From assembly GCA_964458185.1 (NCBI GenBank), contig CAYWFG010000002.1, positions 34,484-98,483 of the forward strand: a stretch of 64,000 nucleotides of DNA, given 5' to 3'. Shown in pieces: positions 25,665 through 34,866 of this stretch (positions are counted from its first letter, which is position 1; each line of letters opens with the position of its first letter). The notes beneath the pieces were generated by a model that worked only from the letters and a program-made list of their open reading frames with translations, searched no databases and had not been told where the DNA came from. A program made the translations under genes and the position numbers. Origin of the DNA: AB-137-C09 sp964458185 (lineage in GTDB: Bacteria; Pseudomonadota; Zetaproteobacteria; Mariprofundales; Mariprofundaceae).

Positions 25665-26528
25665 ATGTCTGTTAAACACCCTGTTATTTCTGTAACTGGT
25701 TCATCGGGCGCGGGAACAAGCACCGCAAAACTAGCTTTGGAACATATTTTCCGCCGTGAAAAAGTTGAAGCTGCAATTGTCGAAGGCGATTGTTTTCATC
25801 GTTTTGACCGTTATGAGTTTCGCCAAAAATCAAAAGAGTTTGAGGCTGAAGGCAAGCGTTTAAGCCATTTTTCTGATGAGGCAAACCTTTTTGATCGTAT
25901 TGCCGCTTTGTTTAAAGATTATGGTGAAACAGGTCTCGGTAAAGCCCGTCATTATGTGCATGATGATGCCGAAGCAGAAATTTATGGTATTGACCCTGGA
26001 CACTTCACCGATTGGGAAGACGTAGGCAAAGGATCAGACTTTTTGTTTTATGAAGGCTTGCACGGCAATGTTGAAGTTGCCAGCCCTTTTGCAGACTTAA
26101 AAATTGGTATTGTTCCTGTGGTTAACCTAGAGTGGATTCAAAAAATTCATCGTGATACAGGCATGCGTGGCTACTCGACTGAAGCCGTGGTTGAAAATAT
26201 TCTTGCGCGTATGCATGATTATATTCACTTCATTACGCCACAGTTTACCTATACCGATATTAACTTTCAACGTGTACCATTGGTGGATACATCCAATCCA
26301 TTTATTGCCCGCGATGTCCCCACGCCTGATGAAAGCCTGATGGTAGTTCGCATTCGTCAGCCTCAACGCTGGAACATTGATTTCCCTTATCTTATGTCCA
26401 TGCTTAATGGTTCATTTATGTCGCGCCGCAACACCATTGTGATGCCATCGAGCAAAATGGGCTTGGCAATGGAGCTTATTTTAACACCGATTGTTCATAG
26501 CATGTTAGAAGCACGCAAAACAGCTTAA
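25665..26528 (+). CDS. cbbP: Phosphoribulokinase (Calvin cycle)
   Basis: A 287-residue proteobacterial (class I, octameric) phosphoribulokinase that makes ribulose 1,5-bisphosphate from ribulose 5-phosphate. The ATG at 25665 follows an AGAGGAGG ribosome site. P-loop GSSGAGTST (12-20), EGDCFHRFDR, YVHDDAEAE, FTDW, LLFYEGLHG-type motif FLFYEGLHGN, NLEWIQKIHRD and FQRVPLVDTSNPFIA are all present. YVHDDAEAE and IHRD favour autotrophic CbbP over the E. coli PrkB paralogue. No RuBisCO gene is in the window. Confidence 0.93.
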   Translation: MSVKHPVISVTGSSGAGTSTAKLALEHIFRREKVEAAIVEGDCFHRFDRYEFRQKSKEFEAEGKRLSHFSDEANLFDRIAALFKDYGETGLGKARHYVHDDAEAEIYGIDPGHFTDWEDVGKGSDFLFYEGLHGNVEVASPFADLKIGIVPVVNLEWIQKIHRDTGMRGYSTEAVVENILARMHDYIHFITPQFTYTDINFQRVPLVDTSNPFIARDVPTPDESLMVVRIRQPQRWNIDFPYLMSMLNGSFMSRRNTIVMPSSKMGLAMELILTPIVHSMLEARKTA

Positions 26529-26537
26529 TTAAAAAAA

Positions 26538-26598
26538 CAGGAGAATAGAAGATAGAGGCGTAAACAATGAACATCTGCCCTCTGTCTTCTGTCCCCTG
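26538..26598. repeat. Imperfect 20-bp inverted repeat between cbbP and antiporter
   Basis: A left arm at 26538-26558 and a right arm at 26579-26598 pair almost fully; the right arm is built from repeated TGTCTTCTG/TGTCCCCTG units. The hairpin sits just after cbbP and 20 bases before the antiporter start. No U-run follows, so it is probably a dispersed palindromic element or an mRNA-stabilising stem rather than a terminator. Confidence 0.6.
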
Positions 26599-26618
26599 TC
26601 TTCTGCACAGGATAGACG

Positions 26619-28010
26619 ATGATTATTACGCTGTTGATGATTTGTGGTATTTTATATTTAGCTTTGCAATTAGAAGATAAGGCGGGTGTGCCTTCGCCAT
26701 TGGGCTTGGTGATCCTTGCTTTTGTTGCCCACCTTCTCTTTCAGTCACTTCCTGTGGTGACGGTCAATATGCCGCACTTTGCTGAACTTGTGATTCTTCT
26801 TTTGCCCATTTTATTAATTTCTGATTCTTTGCAACTGTCGTTAAGCACCTTAAAAACCCATGCCTTGAGTCTGTTCTTTTTGGCTGTGGTGGCAGTCTCT
26901 TTATCGGTGCTTGCTGCATTGCTGGTCGCAGACACACTTTTTGCGCCGTACCATCTTTCTTTTGCTGCTATTATTTTATTGTTTGCCATGGTATTGGCAA
27001 CAGACCCCGTATCTGTTGTTTCGGTATTTTCACGCTTTGAACTTCCGCACCGTTTAAAAATTCTTTGTGAAGGTGAAAGCCTGTTTAATGATGCCACAGC
27101 ACTGATTGTGTTTGTGTTTATTGGCTTGTTTGCCTTGGAAGGTGGTGAAATAAGCGTCCTTTATGTGCTGAACATCAGTATCCAAGTGATAATAGGCTCG
27201 GTTGTTGTTGGTGTGGTGGTGGGGTATCTTGGCTTACTGCTCATGAAAACAACGAGCAATCGCACATCTGAGTTATTGCTTTTGGTCATTACAGGTTACG
27301 CCAGTTTTGAATTGGCAGAAAAGTTTTATCTGTTGTTAGAAATCGTGGGTATCCATGGGCATACCCATTTCTCAGGGATTCTCGCTTGTATCTGTGCCAT
27401 GCTAACGGTTCAATTTATCATGGATCAATCCAATGATTATGCCGAACTTCGCATGAATAAAGAAGAACAAGCCCTGCGCAAAGAAAGTTTACTTGCCCAA
27501 TCATCGCGCCGCTTGATTGATCTGGCGCTCAATAAAATCAAATCAACCCATGATGAACAACAACGCCATCAACGTACCCGTGAAGACGTGCAATTATTGG
27601 CGTTGGTTGCCAATACGATTTTATTTATTGCCTTGGCTGAAATTGTTGATTTTGCATTATTGCAACAATACTGGAAAGAAATTATCAGCATGTTTATTGC
27701 CACCACCCTGATTCGTGCCTTAATGATGGCTAAATTTGCTTTTTTGGCGAATAAAGTTGATCGCATGAGCAATATTAATTTTCGCTGGTGGGGAATTTTG
27801 ACGTTCTCTGGTATTAAAGGGGGATTATCTATCGTGATGTTGATGATGATCCCAGCAGACTTTGAACATATAAGCATGTTTACTGCCGTAGTATTGGGCG
27901 TAGTGTTATTATCAACCTTTGTTTATTCCTTAATTTTGATTCTTATCGTTACCCGATACCAAGCACTATTTTTGCAAGAACTTAAAGAAGAAGGGGAACA
28001 TCATGGGTAA
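26619..28010 (+). CDS. CPA1-family Na+/H+ (cation/proton) antiporter
   Basis: A 463-residue inner-membrane protein with about 12 hydrophobic segments. CPA1 signatures are ATDPVSVVSVF (D129) and CEGESLFNDATALIVF (N157, D158), the ion-binding pair of NhaP-type exchangers. A hydrophilic insert of about 60 residues (MNKEEQALRKESLL...HDEQQRHQRTREDV) lies in a cytoplasmic loop after residue 270. The last helices contain FSGIKGGLSIVMLM. It begins the plus-strand operon ending at rhlB. Confidence 0.88.
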   Translation: MIITLLMICGILYLALQLEDKAGVPSPLGLVILAFVAHLLFQSLPVVTVNMPHFAELVILLLPILLISDSLQLSLSTLKTHALSLFFLAVVAVSLSVLAALLVADTLFAPYHLSFAAIILLFAMVLATDPVSVVSVFSRFELPHRLKILCEGESLFNDATALIVFVFIGLFALEGGEISVLYVLNISIQVIIGSVVVGVVVGYLGLLLMKTTSNRTSELLLLVITGYASFELAEKFYLLLEIVGIHGHTHFSGILACICAMLTVQFIMDQSNDYAELRMNKEEQALRKESLLAQSSRRLIDLALNKIKSTHDEQQRHQRTREDVQLLALVANTILFIALAEIVDFALLQQYWKEIISMFIATTLIRALMMAKFAFLANKVDRMSNINFRWWGILTFSGIKGGLSIVMLMMIPADFEHISMFTAVVLGVVLLSTFVYSLILILIVTRYQALFLQELKEEGEHHG

Positions 28011-28818
28011 AAGCTATGTACTATTGGTAATTTTATTGGTTAGCATGATAGCTGTGACAGGCTGTAAAAAAGGCGATAAAGACGAAGAAACAACACCCAA
28101 AGAAGTCGTTGCCAAAACGACAAAGCATCAACAGACCCCAGCCACGGTAAAGGGTGTAGCAACGCCTAAACTTAACAATGGATCACTCGCAGTCCCTGCG
28201 CCAACAGCTGATTTTTCTGGCAGCTATCAAGGTGCGCGTGCCATACTGGATATTTGGAAAATGTCTTCCCAATTATCACATTTTAGCCTTCAAATGCATC
28301 CATCAGGTCAATGCACGGGTGATATGAACGGCATTGTTTCTATGGTCACCGATAATCACGGCGAATATGTCGAGCAAGACTGCACACTATCCTTTGATTT
28401 TGGCAAGCAACTGGTTCAAATCAAAGAAGAAGGCAATACCTGCCATGATCACCACAGTGATGGCTGTTCTTTCTCTGATGACTATCGGGTTGGTGGTGTG
28501 ATAAAAGAAAATAAACAAGAAAATGACCAGAGCCTTAACACTTCTCTGGCAGGGCATTATATACACAAAAATATATCCATTGATGGAACACGCTGCAAAG
28601 GCTGGGAGATTTGGCTCACAGGGTCGAACTTAGCATTGGATGCAGAGGTGGCTATCTATGGGGGGGCTTGTGATGCCGAACGCATTAGGGCAGAAAATGT
28701 GAAATACAATGCAGCATCATCAACATTAGATTTTGATGCCTTACAAGATGATGAAATCCACCATTTTGCAGGTACATTTGATAACGGCTCTGACCTTCAT
28801 GGGTTGTTCAGCTACTGA
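28003..28818 (+). CDS. Lipoprotein of unknown function
   Basis: A 271-residue protein with a lipobox AVTGC (Cys21) and a charged Thr/Lys/Pro-rich linker (22-65). The body from about 70 has a two-part pattern: FSGSYQGARAILDIW...CTGDMNGIV and LAGHYIHKN...CKGWEIW. Several Cys residues may form disulfides. The start has GGGGA six bases upstream and overlaps the antiporter stop by eight bases. I do not recognise the family; the repeated GxYxG-type strands suggest a lipocalin-like small barrel, which is inference only. Confidence 0.7.
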   Translation: MGKSYVLLVILLVSMIAVTGCKKGDKDEETTPKEVVAKTTKHQQTPATVKGVATPKLNNGSLAVPAPTADFSGSYQGARAILDIWKMSSQLSHFSLQMHPSGQCTGDMNGIVSMVTDNHGEYVEQDCTLSFDFGKQLVQIKEEGNTCHDHHSDGCSFSDDYRVGGVIKENKQENDQSLNTSLAGHYIHKNISIDGTRCKGWEIWLTGSNLALDAEVAIYGGACDAERIRAENVKYNAASSTLDFDALQDDEIHHFAGTFDNGSDLHGLFSY

Positions 28819-29504
28819 TGCGCGTTCATGTTTTACAACACGTTGCTTTTGAAGGGGCAGGCATCATTGCTTCGTTGTGCCAGCAAAAAGGTTATGAGAT
28901 AACGGTGACACGGCTGTATGCGGGGGAGTTATTGCCTGTATCGTGTCAAGGTATGGCACTGATTGTGGTCATGGGCGGCTCGATGAGTGTACTTGATGAG
29001 GCTATACACCCATGGCTTGCTGACGAAAAAACATGGTTGCAACAAGCCATTGATGCGGGCGTTCGGATTCTTGGTGTATGCCTTGGTGCGCAATTATTAG
29101 CGACCGTGTTGGGCGGACGAGTGATGCCTAACCCTGCACCTGAAATTGGTTGGTTTGCTGTTAAACGGGTCAATAATATACCAACGGCTATACCCTTCCC
29201 TGATGATTTTCATGCCTTTCATTGGCATGGTGAAACATTCACGCTGCCACCTGATGCACAATTATTGGCAAGCAGTGATGCATGTGTCAACCAAGCTTTT
29301 TTATGGCATGATCAAGTGCTGGCTTTACAATTTCATCTTGAGCTGACAGCAGCAAACATCGATGATCTATGTCTGCATTGTGCTGATGATTTGGTCGCAG
29401 GTGAATGGGTACAAACAAAAAATACAATGCTTGCCCATGATGATTATCATGTTCAAGCCCACCTGCTGATGCAAGCAATGATCGCGTATATGTTGCATCA
29501 GTGA
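28818..29504 (+). CDS. Class I glutamine amidotransferase (GuaA-N/YfeJ type)
   Basis: A 228-residue stand-alone GATase1 domain. Nucleophile GVCLGAQ (Cys88), the substrate motif FHWHGE (134-139) and QFHLE with His173/Glu175 complete the triad. VVMGGSMSV provides the oxyanion strand. It resembles the GMP-synthase-like amidotransferases of unknown acceptor, such as E. coli YfeJ. It shares one base with the lipoprotein gene and four with the next gene. Confidence 0.88.
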   Translation: MRVHVLQHVAFEGAGIIASLCQQKGYEITVTRLYAGELLPVSCQGMALIVVMGGSMSVLDEAIHPWLADEKTWLQQAIDAGVRILGVCLGAQLLATVLGGRVMPNPAPEIGWFAVKRVNNIPTAIPFPDDFHAFHWHGETFTLPPDAQLLASSDACVNQAFLWHDQVLALQFHLELTAANIDDLCLHCADDLVAGEWVQTKNTMLAHDDYHVQAHLLMQAMIAYMLHQ

Positions 29505-30394
29505 TTATTGTTTCTGATGCATTACACGTTCAAAAAACAAATGCTAGCCTTCATGTCACACTTCACCCCACGCTAGCATTCAAGCCCAGTGCTTACCGAG
29601 TCGAATGGTTTAATATGCCCTCGCATAATCCTTTGGCTTGGTATGCTTGGTTACACCGATGTGCTGTGACTGCATGTTTGCTGCCGCATGTATCATTGCA
29701 TGGTAATATGCGTCAATGCTGGCTTGCATCGCCATACCATGGGCAATTACAAGGGCATCGTTTTCGCGTGATGGCTGAAGCTGAACTGGACTGGCATACT
29801 GCTGATGCCCATGCTTTATGCCAATGCCTCAACCCTATGTTAGCCGAAGAAAATATGCGGCTAGAAGCTGTTGATGGTTTTTTATTGCTGTTAAGCACAA
29901 CAATCATCCATGCTACCCCACCTTCACTGGCGCAGCTTGAAGACGATTGCTTGCCCAATCGACTGCCGCAGGGTAAAGATGGTTTGCAATTAATGCGCAT
30001 CATGGGCGATATACAAACACAGCTGTATCAGACACCGTTGCAACGTGCCACAAATGATGCGCCTAGTATGCATGGTCTGTGGTTATCTGATGCTATGCTG
30101 TTGCCATTTAGCGCGGTTAATTTTTTAGCAAACATTGTGCCGCCTTATCAACCTTTGAACCAAGCCAGCAATAGTTCTCAAAAAAAGTCTATCACCATTA
30201 AAACGGTTAAGCAGTGTAATGGCTTAAATATTTTTTCTAAAAACATCATCTTGGCAGGGGATGGTCTTGCAGCGATGCTTTCACCACGTCCTGCATGGCA
30301 ATGCTGGTTAATGCCTAAGCACAGTGATTGGGTGGTGCATCAGCTCCGCGAAGAAAAAGATTTACATCAACGGTTACAGCACTATGCCCAATAA
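29501..30394 (+). CDS. RpfE-like / phosphoglycerate-mutase-like protein upstream of recJ
   Basis: A 297-residue protein. It is not enzymatically assignable, but GLQLMRIMGDIQTQLYQTPLQ...MHGLWLSDAMLLP matches the segment (a bilobal MxEVQMxLxxHPVN...NSLWLWG pattern) of the RpfE-type protein often coded just upstream of recJ in beta- and related proteobacteria. Its first part has W and H residues at the spacing of that family (WYAWLHRCAVTACLLPH). Function unknown. It overlaps recJ by 11 bases. Confidence 0.55.
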   Translation: MIIVSDALHVQKTNASLHVTLHPTLAFKPSAYRVEWFNMPSHNPLAWYAWLHRCAVTACLLPHVSLHGNMRQCWLASPYHGQLQGHRFRVMAEAELDWHTADAHALCQCLNPMLAEENMRLEAVDGFLLLLSTTIIHATPPSLAQLEDDCLPNRLPQGKDGLQLMRIMGDIQTQLYQTPLQRATNDAPSMHGLWLSDAMLLPFSAVNFLANIVPPYQPLNQASNSSQKKSITIKTVKQCNGLNIFSKNIILAGDGLAAMLSPRPAWQCWLMPKHSDWVVHQLREEKDLHQRLQHYAQ

Positions 30395-32096
30395 AAACAA
30401 TCCTTTACCTACAAAAAAAACAGCCCTTAGTCATGCATTGCGTTGGCGTAAGCATGCATTGTATAGCGATGATGCGGTCGCAACATGGCAAGGTTTGCTT
30501 AAATCACGGGGTTTGCATGAAAGCGATGTGTTTTTTGCCCCGCGTTTGGCAGATCTTCCTGACCCTGATGGCATGGTCGATATGGATCAAGCAGCGAATC
30601 GTTTGTTAGAAGCAATTATGCAGGGGCAACATATTCATATTTTTGGTGATTTTGATGCTGATGGGGTATGTGGTACGGCGATTCTTTGCAAGGCATTGCA
30701 AGCGATTAACGCCCACGTCACGGCATCCATTCCACACCGTAGCAAGGATGGTCATGGCATTGGTGTGAAAGCTGTACAGTCTGCGGTCGCAGATGGTTGC
30801 CAACTGGGGATCAGTGTCGATACAGGGACAGTGTGTTTTGATGCCTGTGAAACAGCAAACAAGCTGGGGTTAGATATTATCGTTACCGATCATCATTTGC
30901 CTGCCAAAACTTTACCGCCAGCGTTGGCGTTGCTCAATCCTGCCCGCCAAGATTGTGGGTTTGCTGGGTCTGTTTTGTGTGGTGCTGGGGTTGCTTTTTT
31001 CTTGTTGATGGCAACATGGAAGCGTTTAAAGAAACATCGCATCGTTGATTATGATTTACGCCAGCTTCTTGACCGTGTTGCCGTTGCAACGGTTGCTGAT
31101 GTGATGCGTTTGCAGGGTGTGAATCGCACCTTGGTCTACCATGGTTTGATACAGCTTTCACACCGTCCAAGTGTTGGCATGGCTGCATTATTGGCGTTGA
31201 CACGGCTAACAGAGAAAACAATTACCAGCGAACATATTGGCTTTCAGCTTGCACCTCGCATCAATGCCGCAGGCAGAATGCGCCACGGTAATGATGCTTT
31301 GAAATTATTATTAAGCAGCGACCAAAAAACAGCCATGCAATACGCCAAATTATTGGATGAATGCAATCAAGAACGGCGAACGATTGAAAGCACTGCTTTA
31401 GCACAGGCAGAAGAGCGATTGCAAGACAGCAATGTGCTTGCGGCTTACGATCCACGCTGGCATGCAGGCGTTGTTGGTCTGGTTGCAGGTCGTTTGGCAC
31501 GCAAGCATGGCTACCCTGCGGCAATCGGCTTTGTCGCCCCTGCGGGTGATATTCGTGTCTCTTTGCGCGGGGTTGATGGTTTTCACATTGGCGATTTATT
31601 AACCCAATGCAGTGAGTCTTTGCATCATTTTGGCGGGCATGAAGGCGCAGGGGGAGGCTCGATTAAAGAAGGGTGCTGGGCTGCTTTTAAACACAGTTTT
31701 GGCAATGCCATAGCAGAGCAACAGCGTCAATCCGATACCTCGCTACCCTTGTATATTGATGGTATATTGCATCTTTCAGCCCTGCATGCAGGGCTTGCAG
31801 AGCGACTGCAACGCTTTGCCCCATTCGGACGTGGTAGCCCTCGCTGTGCATGGTATATTCCTCAAGTATTGCTAACGCAGCGGCGTGAACTTAAAGGGGG
31901 CGTAATTCGCATGCAATTAAGCCAAGGAGGGCATCAGGTCGATGCCATTAGTTTTGCCGCCAATCGTTTTTATCGCTCGCCGCAAGAAGGGGAAGTGATT
32001 ACGGTGATCGGCTATTTGCAAAAAGACGACTGGCGTGGCGGCGATGCGATTCAATTTGTGATTGAAGATCTATTGTTTAGCGATGAGAAAACTTGA
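30384..32096 (+). CDS. recJ: Single-stranded-DNA-specific exonuclease RecJ
   Basis: A 570-residue protein from the ATG at 30384; a start 20 codons upstream inside the previous gene is possible. DHH-family metal motifs are FGDFDADGVCG (the usual DYDADG has Phe), VDTGT and VTDHHLP. PRINAAGRMRH and the DHHA1 segment FGGHEGAGGGSI follow, then the C-terminal OB region with FAPFGRGSP. RecJ degrades 5' single-stranded ends in RecF recombination and mismatch or base-excision repair. Confidence 0.94.
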   Translation: MPNKNNPLPTKKTALSHALRWRKHALYSDDAVATWQGLLKSRGLHESDVFFAPRLADLPDPDGMVDMDQAANRLLEAIMQGQHIHIFGDFDADGVCGTAILCKALQAINAHVTASIPHRSKDGHGIGVKAVQSAVADGCQLGISVDTGTVCFDACETANKLGLDIIVTDHHLPAKTLPPALALLNPARQDCGFAGSVLCGAGVAFFLLMATWKRLKKHRIVDYDLRQLLDRVAVATVADVMRLQGVNRTLVYHGLIQLSHRPSVGMAALLALTRLTEKTITSEHIGFQLAPRINAAGRMRHGNDALKLLLSSDQKTAMQYAKLLDECNQERRTIESTALAQAEERLQDSNVLAAYDPRWHAGVVGLVAGRLARKHGYPAAIGFVAPAGDIRVSLRGVDGFHIGDLLTQCSESLHHFGGHEGAGGGSIKEGCWAAFKHSFGNAIAEQQRQSDTSLPLYIDGILHLSALHAGLAERLQRFAPFGRGSPRCAWYIPQVLLTQRRELKGGVIRMQLSQGGHQVDAISFAANRFYRSPQEGEVITVIGYLQKDDWRGGDAIQFVIEDLLFSDEKT

Positions 32097-32126
32097 TTTC
32101 ACTGTCTTTCTTTGCCATGCTTGGCT

Positions 32127-32690
32127 ATGAGCCGCGTGAAAAAATTATTGATTTTGGATTTGGATGAAACTTTATTTCATGCATCATTAAAACCATTAGC
32201 TATGCCCCATGATTTTATCACTACTGCTGGTTATTATGTGGTTATTAGACCACATGTTATAAAATTTTTACAGTATTGCTTCACAAACTTTTATGTTGCC
32301 GTGTGGACATCAGCAACCTTACCCTATGCCAAAGAAATGGTGGCACGGATTTTTCCTTCGCCCCACAAATTATTGTTTTTGTGGCACAGGCAACATTGTA
32401 TTGCTCACTTTAATAACATCACGGGTGAATACCAATACATCAAAGATTTAAAAAAGGTAAAACGTAAGGGCTTTGATTTAAAGACCGTGCTTGCAGTCGA
32501 TGACTCACCTGAAAAATTAGCACGGCAATACGGGAATTTGATTCGGGTTAAACCTTTTTTTGGTATCGCTGATCAAGAACTTTTATACCTGATGCATTAT
32601 TTGGCTACACTTAAAGATCAAGACAATGTAAGAACAATAGAAAAACGTAATTGGCGCGCATCAGCAAAAGCGCATATTTTAGGCGTATAA
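32127..32690 (+). CDS. HAD-superfamily FCP1/SCP-like (NIF domain) phosphatase
   Basis: A 187-residue protein from the ATG at 32127 (an ATG at 32112 is the alternative). Motif I is LLILDLDETLFHAS with the DxDxT nucleophile, followed by IRPHVIKFLQYC, VAVWTSATLPYA (motif II Thr/Ser) and LAVDDSPEKLARQYGN (motif IV). This is the layout of eukaryotic-like CTD phosphatases, which occur sporadically in bacteria with unknown substrates. Its stop overlaps the acetyltransferase start in TAATG. Confidence 0.82.
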   Translation: MSRVKKLLILDLDETLFHASLKPLAMPHDFITTAGYYVVIRPHVIKFLQYCFTNFYVAVWTSATLPYAKEMVARIFPSPHKLLFLWHRQHCIAHFNNITGEYQYIKDLKKVKRKGFDLKTVLAVDDSPEKLARQYGNLIRVKPFFGIADQELLYLMHYLATLKDQDNVRTIEKRNWRASAKAHILGV

Positions 32691-33211
32691 TGCCACATCA
32701 CTTGTACGTTCGCCCAGCAGAAACGGGCGATATTCCTGCCATGTTGCATACCATGGCAGAATGTATGGATAATGGCACATTGCTGGCGCGTGATGAAGAT
32801 GATCTTTGCCAGCATCTGCAAGAGTTTATGCTTGCTTTTTATGATGGACAATTGGCAGGTGTGGTTGCCTTGCATATTTATGCCCGTGATTTGGCTGAAG
32901 TTCGTTCGTTGGTGGTTGTGCCAATGTTTCGAGCTTGCGGTGTAGGTGTGTTATTGATCAAGGCTTGTGAAAACATGGCGCGTATTCGTGGTGTTTCGCG
33001 TATTTTTGCACTCACGTATGTACACAAATTTTTCGTGCGTTTAAATTATCAAATCGTTGCTCGTGAAAGCCTGCCTCACAAAATATGGACGGTATGCATT
33101 CATTGCCCCCGCTTTAGCCATTGCGATGAAACAGCCGTAGAAAAAACACTAAAACGAGATACAGGCCATGCCGAGCATCTCCCTTATATTTTAGATAGGA
33201 ACTCACCTTAA
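32690..33211 (+). CDS. GNAT acetyltransferase, ArgA-like (short N-acetylglutamate synthase type)
   Basis: A 173-residue GNAT protein from the ATG at 32690. The order of motifs fits stand-alone NAGS-like enzymes: VRPAETGDIPAM, GVVALHIYARDLAEVRSLVV, the acetyl-CoA loop RACGVGVLLIKA, IFALTYVHKFFVRLNY and the C-terminal LPHKIWTVCIHCPRFSHCDE. Such proteins acetylate glutamate to start arginine synthesis. Both stop and start overlap neighbours by one base. Confidence 0.75.
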   Translation: MPHHLYVRPAETGDIPAMLHTMAECMDNGTLLARDEDDLCQHLQEFMLAFYDGQLAGVVALHIYARDLAEVRSLVVVPMFRACGVGVLLIKACENMARIRGVSRIFALTYVHKFFVRLNYQIVARESLPHKIWTVCIHCPRFSHCDETAVEKTLKRDTGHAEHLPYILDRNSP

Positions 33212-34464
33212 TGGCTGCTACTACATTTGATTCACTGCATCTTCCTGCCCCGCTTGATCAAGTGATTGCTGATATTGGTTTCACTTGCTTAACGGATGTG
33301 CAGCAATCTGCGCTTCCATTGACCTTGGCAGGCAAAGATATTGCCGCGCAAGGGCGTACAGGTACGGGGAAAACGGCTGCGTTTTTAATTACTGCCATTG
33401 CCCATATCTTAAATAACCCAAACAATGAAAAACGCCAAGGTTGTCATCCACGGGTACTTATTGTTGCACCCACCCGCGAATTGGTGATGCAAATCAGCAA
33501 AGATGCCCACGCCCTTTGCAAATACAGTGATATTCGTTTGCACACGGTGTTTGGTGGTGTTGATTATAAAAAACAACAACAAGGCTTTGATCAAGGCGTA
33601 GATATTTTAATGGGTACGCCAGGGCGATTGATTGATTTCTTTAAACAGCAACGTTATTTCTTAAAATTTGGCGAAATGTTGATTGTTGATGAAGCAGATC
33701 GCATGTTTGATCTTGGTTTTATTGCTGATATACGTTTTATGATGCGCCGCATGCCGCATTGGTCAAAACGACAATCTTTGTTGTTTTCAGCGACCTTGTC
33801 TTGGCGAGTGATGGAACTGGCTTACGAACACATGAATAATCCAGAAAAAATACGTGCTGAAGAAGGTAATGTTACAGCCATAGCCATTAAAGAAGTAATG
33901 TACCATACAGCGATGGATGAAAAGAAACCGTTGATGGTTTATTTGCTGCGTACAATGGTGGTTGAGCGCGGCATGGTTTTTGTCAACGAAAAACGAACAG
34001 GTGAATCATTGGCTCGTTTTCTTTCTTGTTATGGTTTTTCGGTGGGTATATTAAGCGGTGATGTACCGCAGCGAAAACGGATGCATATTTTGCAAAAGTT
34101 TACCGCAGGAGGCTTGCATATCTTGGTGGCAACCGATGTCGCAAGTCGTGGTTTGCATATTGATGGTGTGACCCATGTTTTTAATTATGATTTACCCGAA
34201 GATCCAGAAAGTTATGTTCACCGCATCGGGCGCACAGCCCGTGCAGGTGCTTCTGGTATGGCAGTATCGTTTGCCTGTGAACGCTTTTGTTTTACACTGC
34301 CTGATATTGAAACCATGATTGCGCGCTCTTTGCCCGTGAAAGCCATTGCTGATGGGGCATTAAGCATTGGCAAACCAACCCATAGCAAAGCATTGCCTGA
34401 AGGCGTTCGACGACAGCGAACACCTCATACGCCAAAAAACAAGAAAAGACATAAGGCGAAATAA
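33211..34464 (+). CDS. rhlB: DEAD-box RNA helicase, RhlB-like
   Basis: A 417-residue helicase. It has the Q-motif with Q31 region (FTCLTDVQQSALP), Walker A GRTGTGKT (48-55), PTRELV, GTPGRL, DEAD at 160-163 within VDEADRMFDLGF, SAT, and C-terminal ATDVASRGLHID and HRIGRTARAG. DEADRMFDLGFIADIRFMMRRMP is split over RhlB-type signatures. The C-terminal tail is basic. RhlB unwinds RNA for the degradosome. It closes the operon, followed by a terminator. Confidence 0.88.
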   Translation: MAATTFDSLHLPAPLDQVIADIGFTCLTDVQQSALPLTLAGKDIAAQGRTGTGKTAAFLITAIAHILNNPNNEKRQGCHPRVLIVAPTRELVMQISKDAHALCKYSDIRLHTVFGGVDYKKQQQGFDQGVDILMGTPGRLIDFFKQQRYFLKFGEMLIVDEADRMFDLGFIADIRFMMRRMPHWSKRQSLLFSATLSWRVMELAYEHMNNPEKIRAEEGNVTAIAIKEVMYHTAMDEKKPLMVYLLRTMVVERGMVFVNEKRTGESLARFLSCYGFSVGILSGDVPQRKRMHILQKFTAGGLHILVATDVASRGLHIDGVTHVFNYDLPEDPESYVHRIGRTARAGASGMAVSFACERFCFTLPDIETMIARSLPVKAIADGALSIGKPTHSKALPEGVRRQRTPHTPKNKKRHKAK

Positions 34465-34469
34465 AAAAA

Positions 34470-34495
34470 GGGAGCAGTAAAAACTGCTCCCTTTT
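34470..34495. terminator. Bidirectional Rho-independent terminator
   Basis: A perfect 9-bp stem, GGGAGCAGT (34470-34478) and ACTGCTCCC (34483-34491), with an AAAA loop. An A-run lies on the left and TTTT on the right. It serves rhlB on the plus strand and the secreted protein gene on the minus strand. Confidence 0.92.
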
Positions 34496-34511
34496 CACTT
34501 AAACGCGATAT

Positions 34512-34856
34512 TTATTTTTTATTGCTGTCTCCACTGCTGTCGCCACTGCCGCTGCTGTTGCTTCCACCATCACTTCCGCCGCCAGTTGCTGACTGTGTGG
34601 TATCTACGCTTGTATCACCACCAGTTGATGAGCCACCAGTTGATGAGCCACCAGTTGATGAGCCACCACCAGTACTAACAGTAGGTGCAACACTCGGTCC
34701 GATACTGGGTGTAGTAGGCGTAAAACCTGCCCCACCCAATACTGCTGAACTACCCACGCCGCCGCCGCCAACAGGTGTAGCGCCAGCATGCGCCGTTGCG
34801 ACACCAATCACACTCATTGCAGCCAACAAAATAAGATTTTTTGTATTTTTTTTCAT
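34512..34856 (-). CDS. Small secreted Gly/Ser-rich protein
   Basis: A 114-residue protein starting at the ATG at 34856 (AGGAGT seven bases upstream). A signal peptide (MKKNTKNLILLAAMSVIGVATAHA) is followed by a low-complexity mature chain: a Gly-rich start, a Pro/Thr/Ser segment, three STGGS repeats and an acidic Ser/Gly/Asn tail ending NKK. No domain or cysteine is present. It may be a surface, matrix or wall-associated polypeptide; I do not recognise it. The gene follows the outer-membrane protein gene and ends at a terminator. Confidence 0.65.
   Translation of the reverse strand: MKKNTKNLILLAAMSVIGVATAHAGATPVGGGGVGSSAVLGGAGFTPTTPSIGPSVAPTVSTGGGSSTGGSSTGGSSTGGDTSVDTTQSATGGGSDGGSNSSGSGDSSGDSNKK
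34618..34662. repeat. Three perfect 15-bp coding repeats
   Basis: The unit CCACCAGTTGATGAG occurs three times in tandem (34618-34632, 34633-34647, 34648-34662). It codes for Ser-Thr-Gly-Gly-Ser blocks on the minus strand. A 15-bp unit keeps the frame, so copy-number change would only alter protein length. Confidence 0.95.
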
Positions 34857-34866
34857 AAAGTGACTC

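Noticed and set aside
34522..34863. Proline-rich plus-strand open frame of 113 codons
   Set aside because: Mirror of the Gly/Ser-rich secreted protein; the minus frame has a signal peptide and ribosome site.
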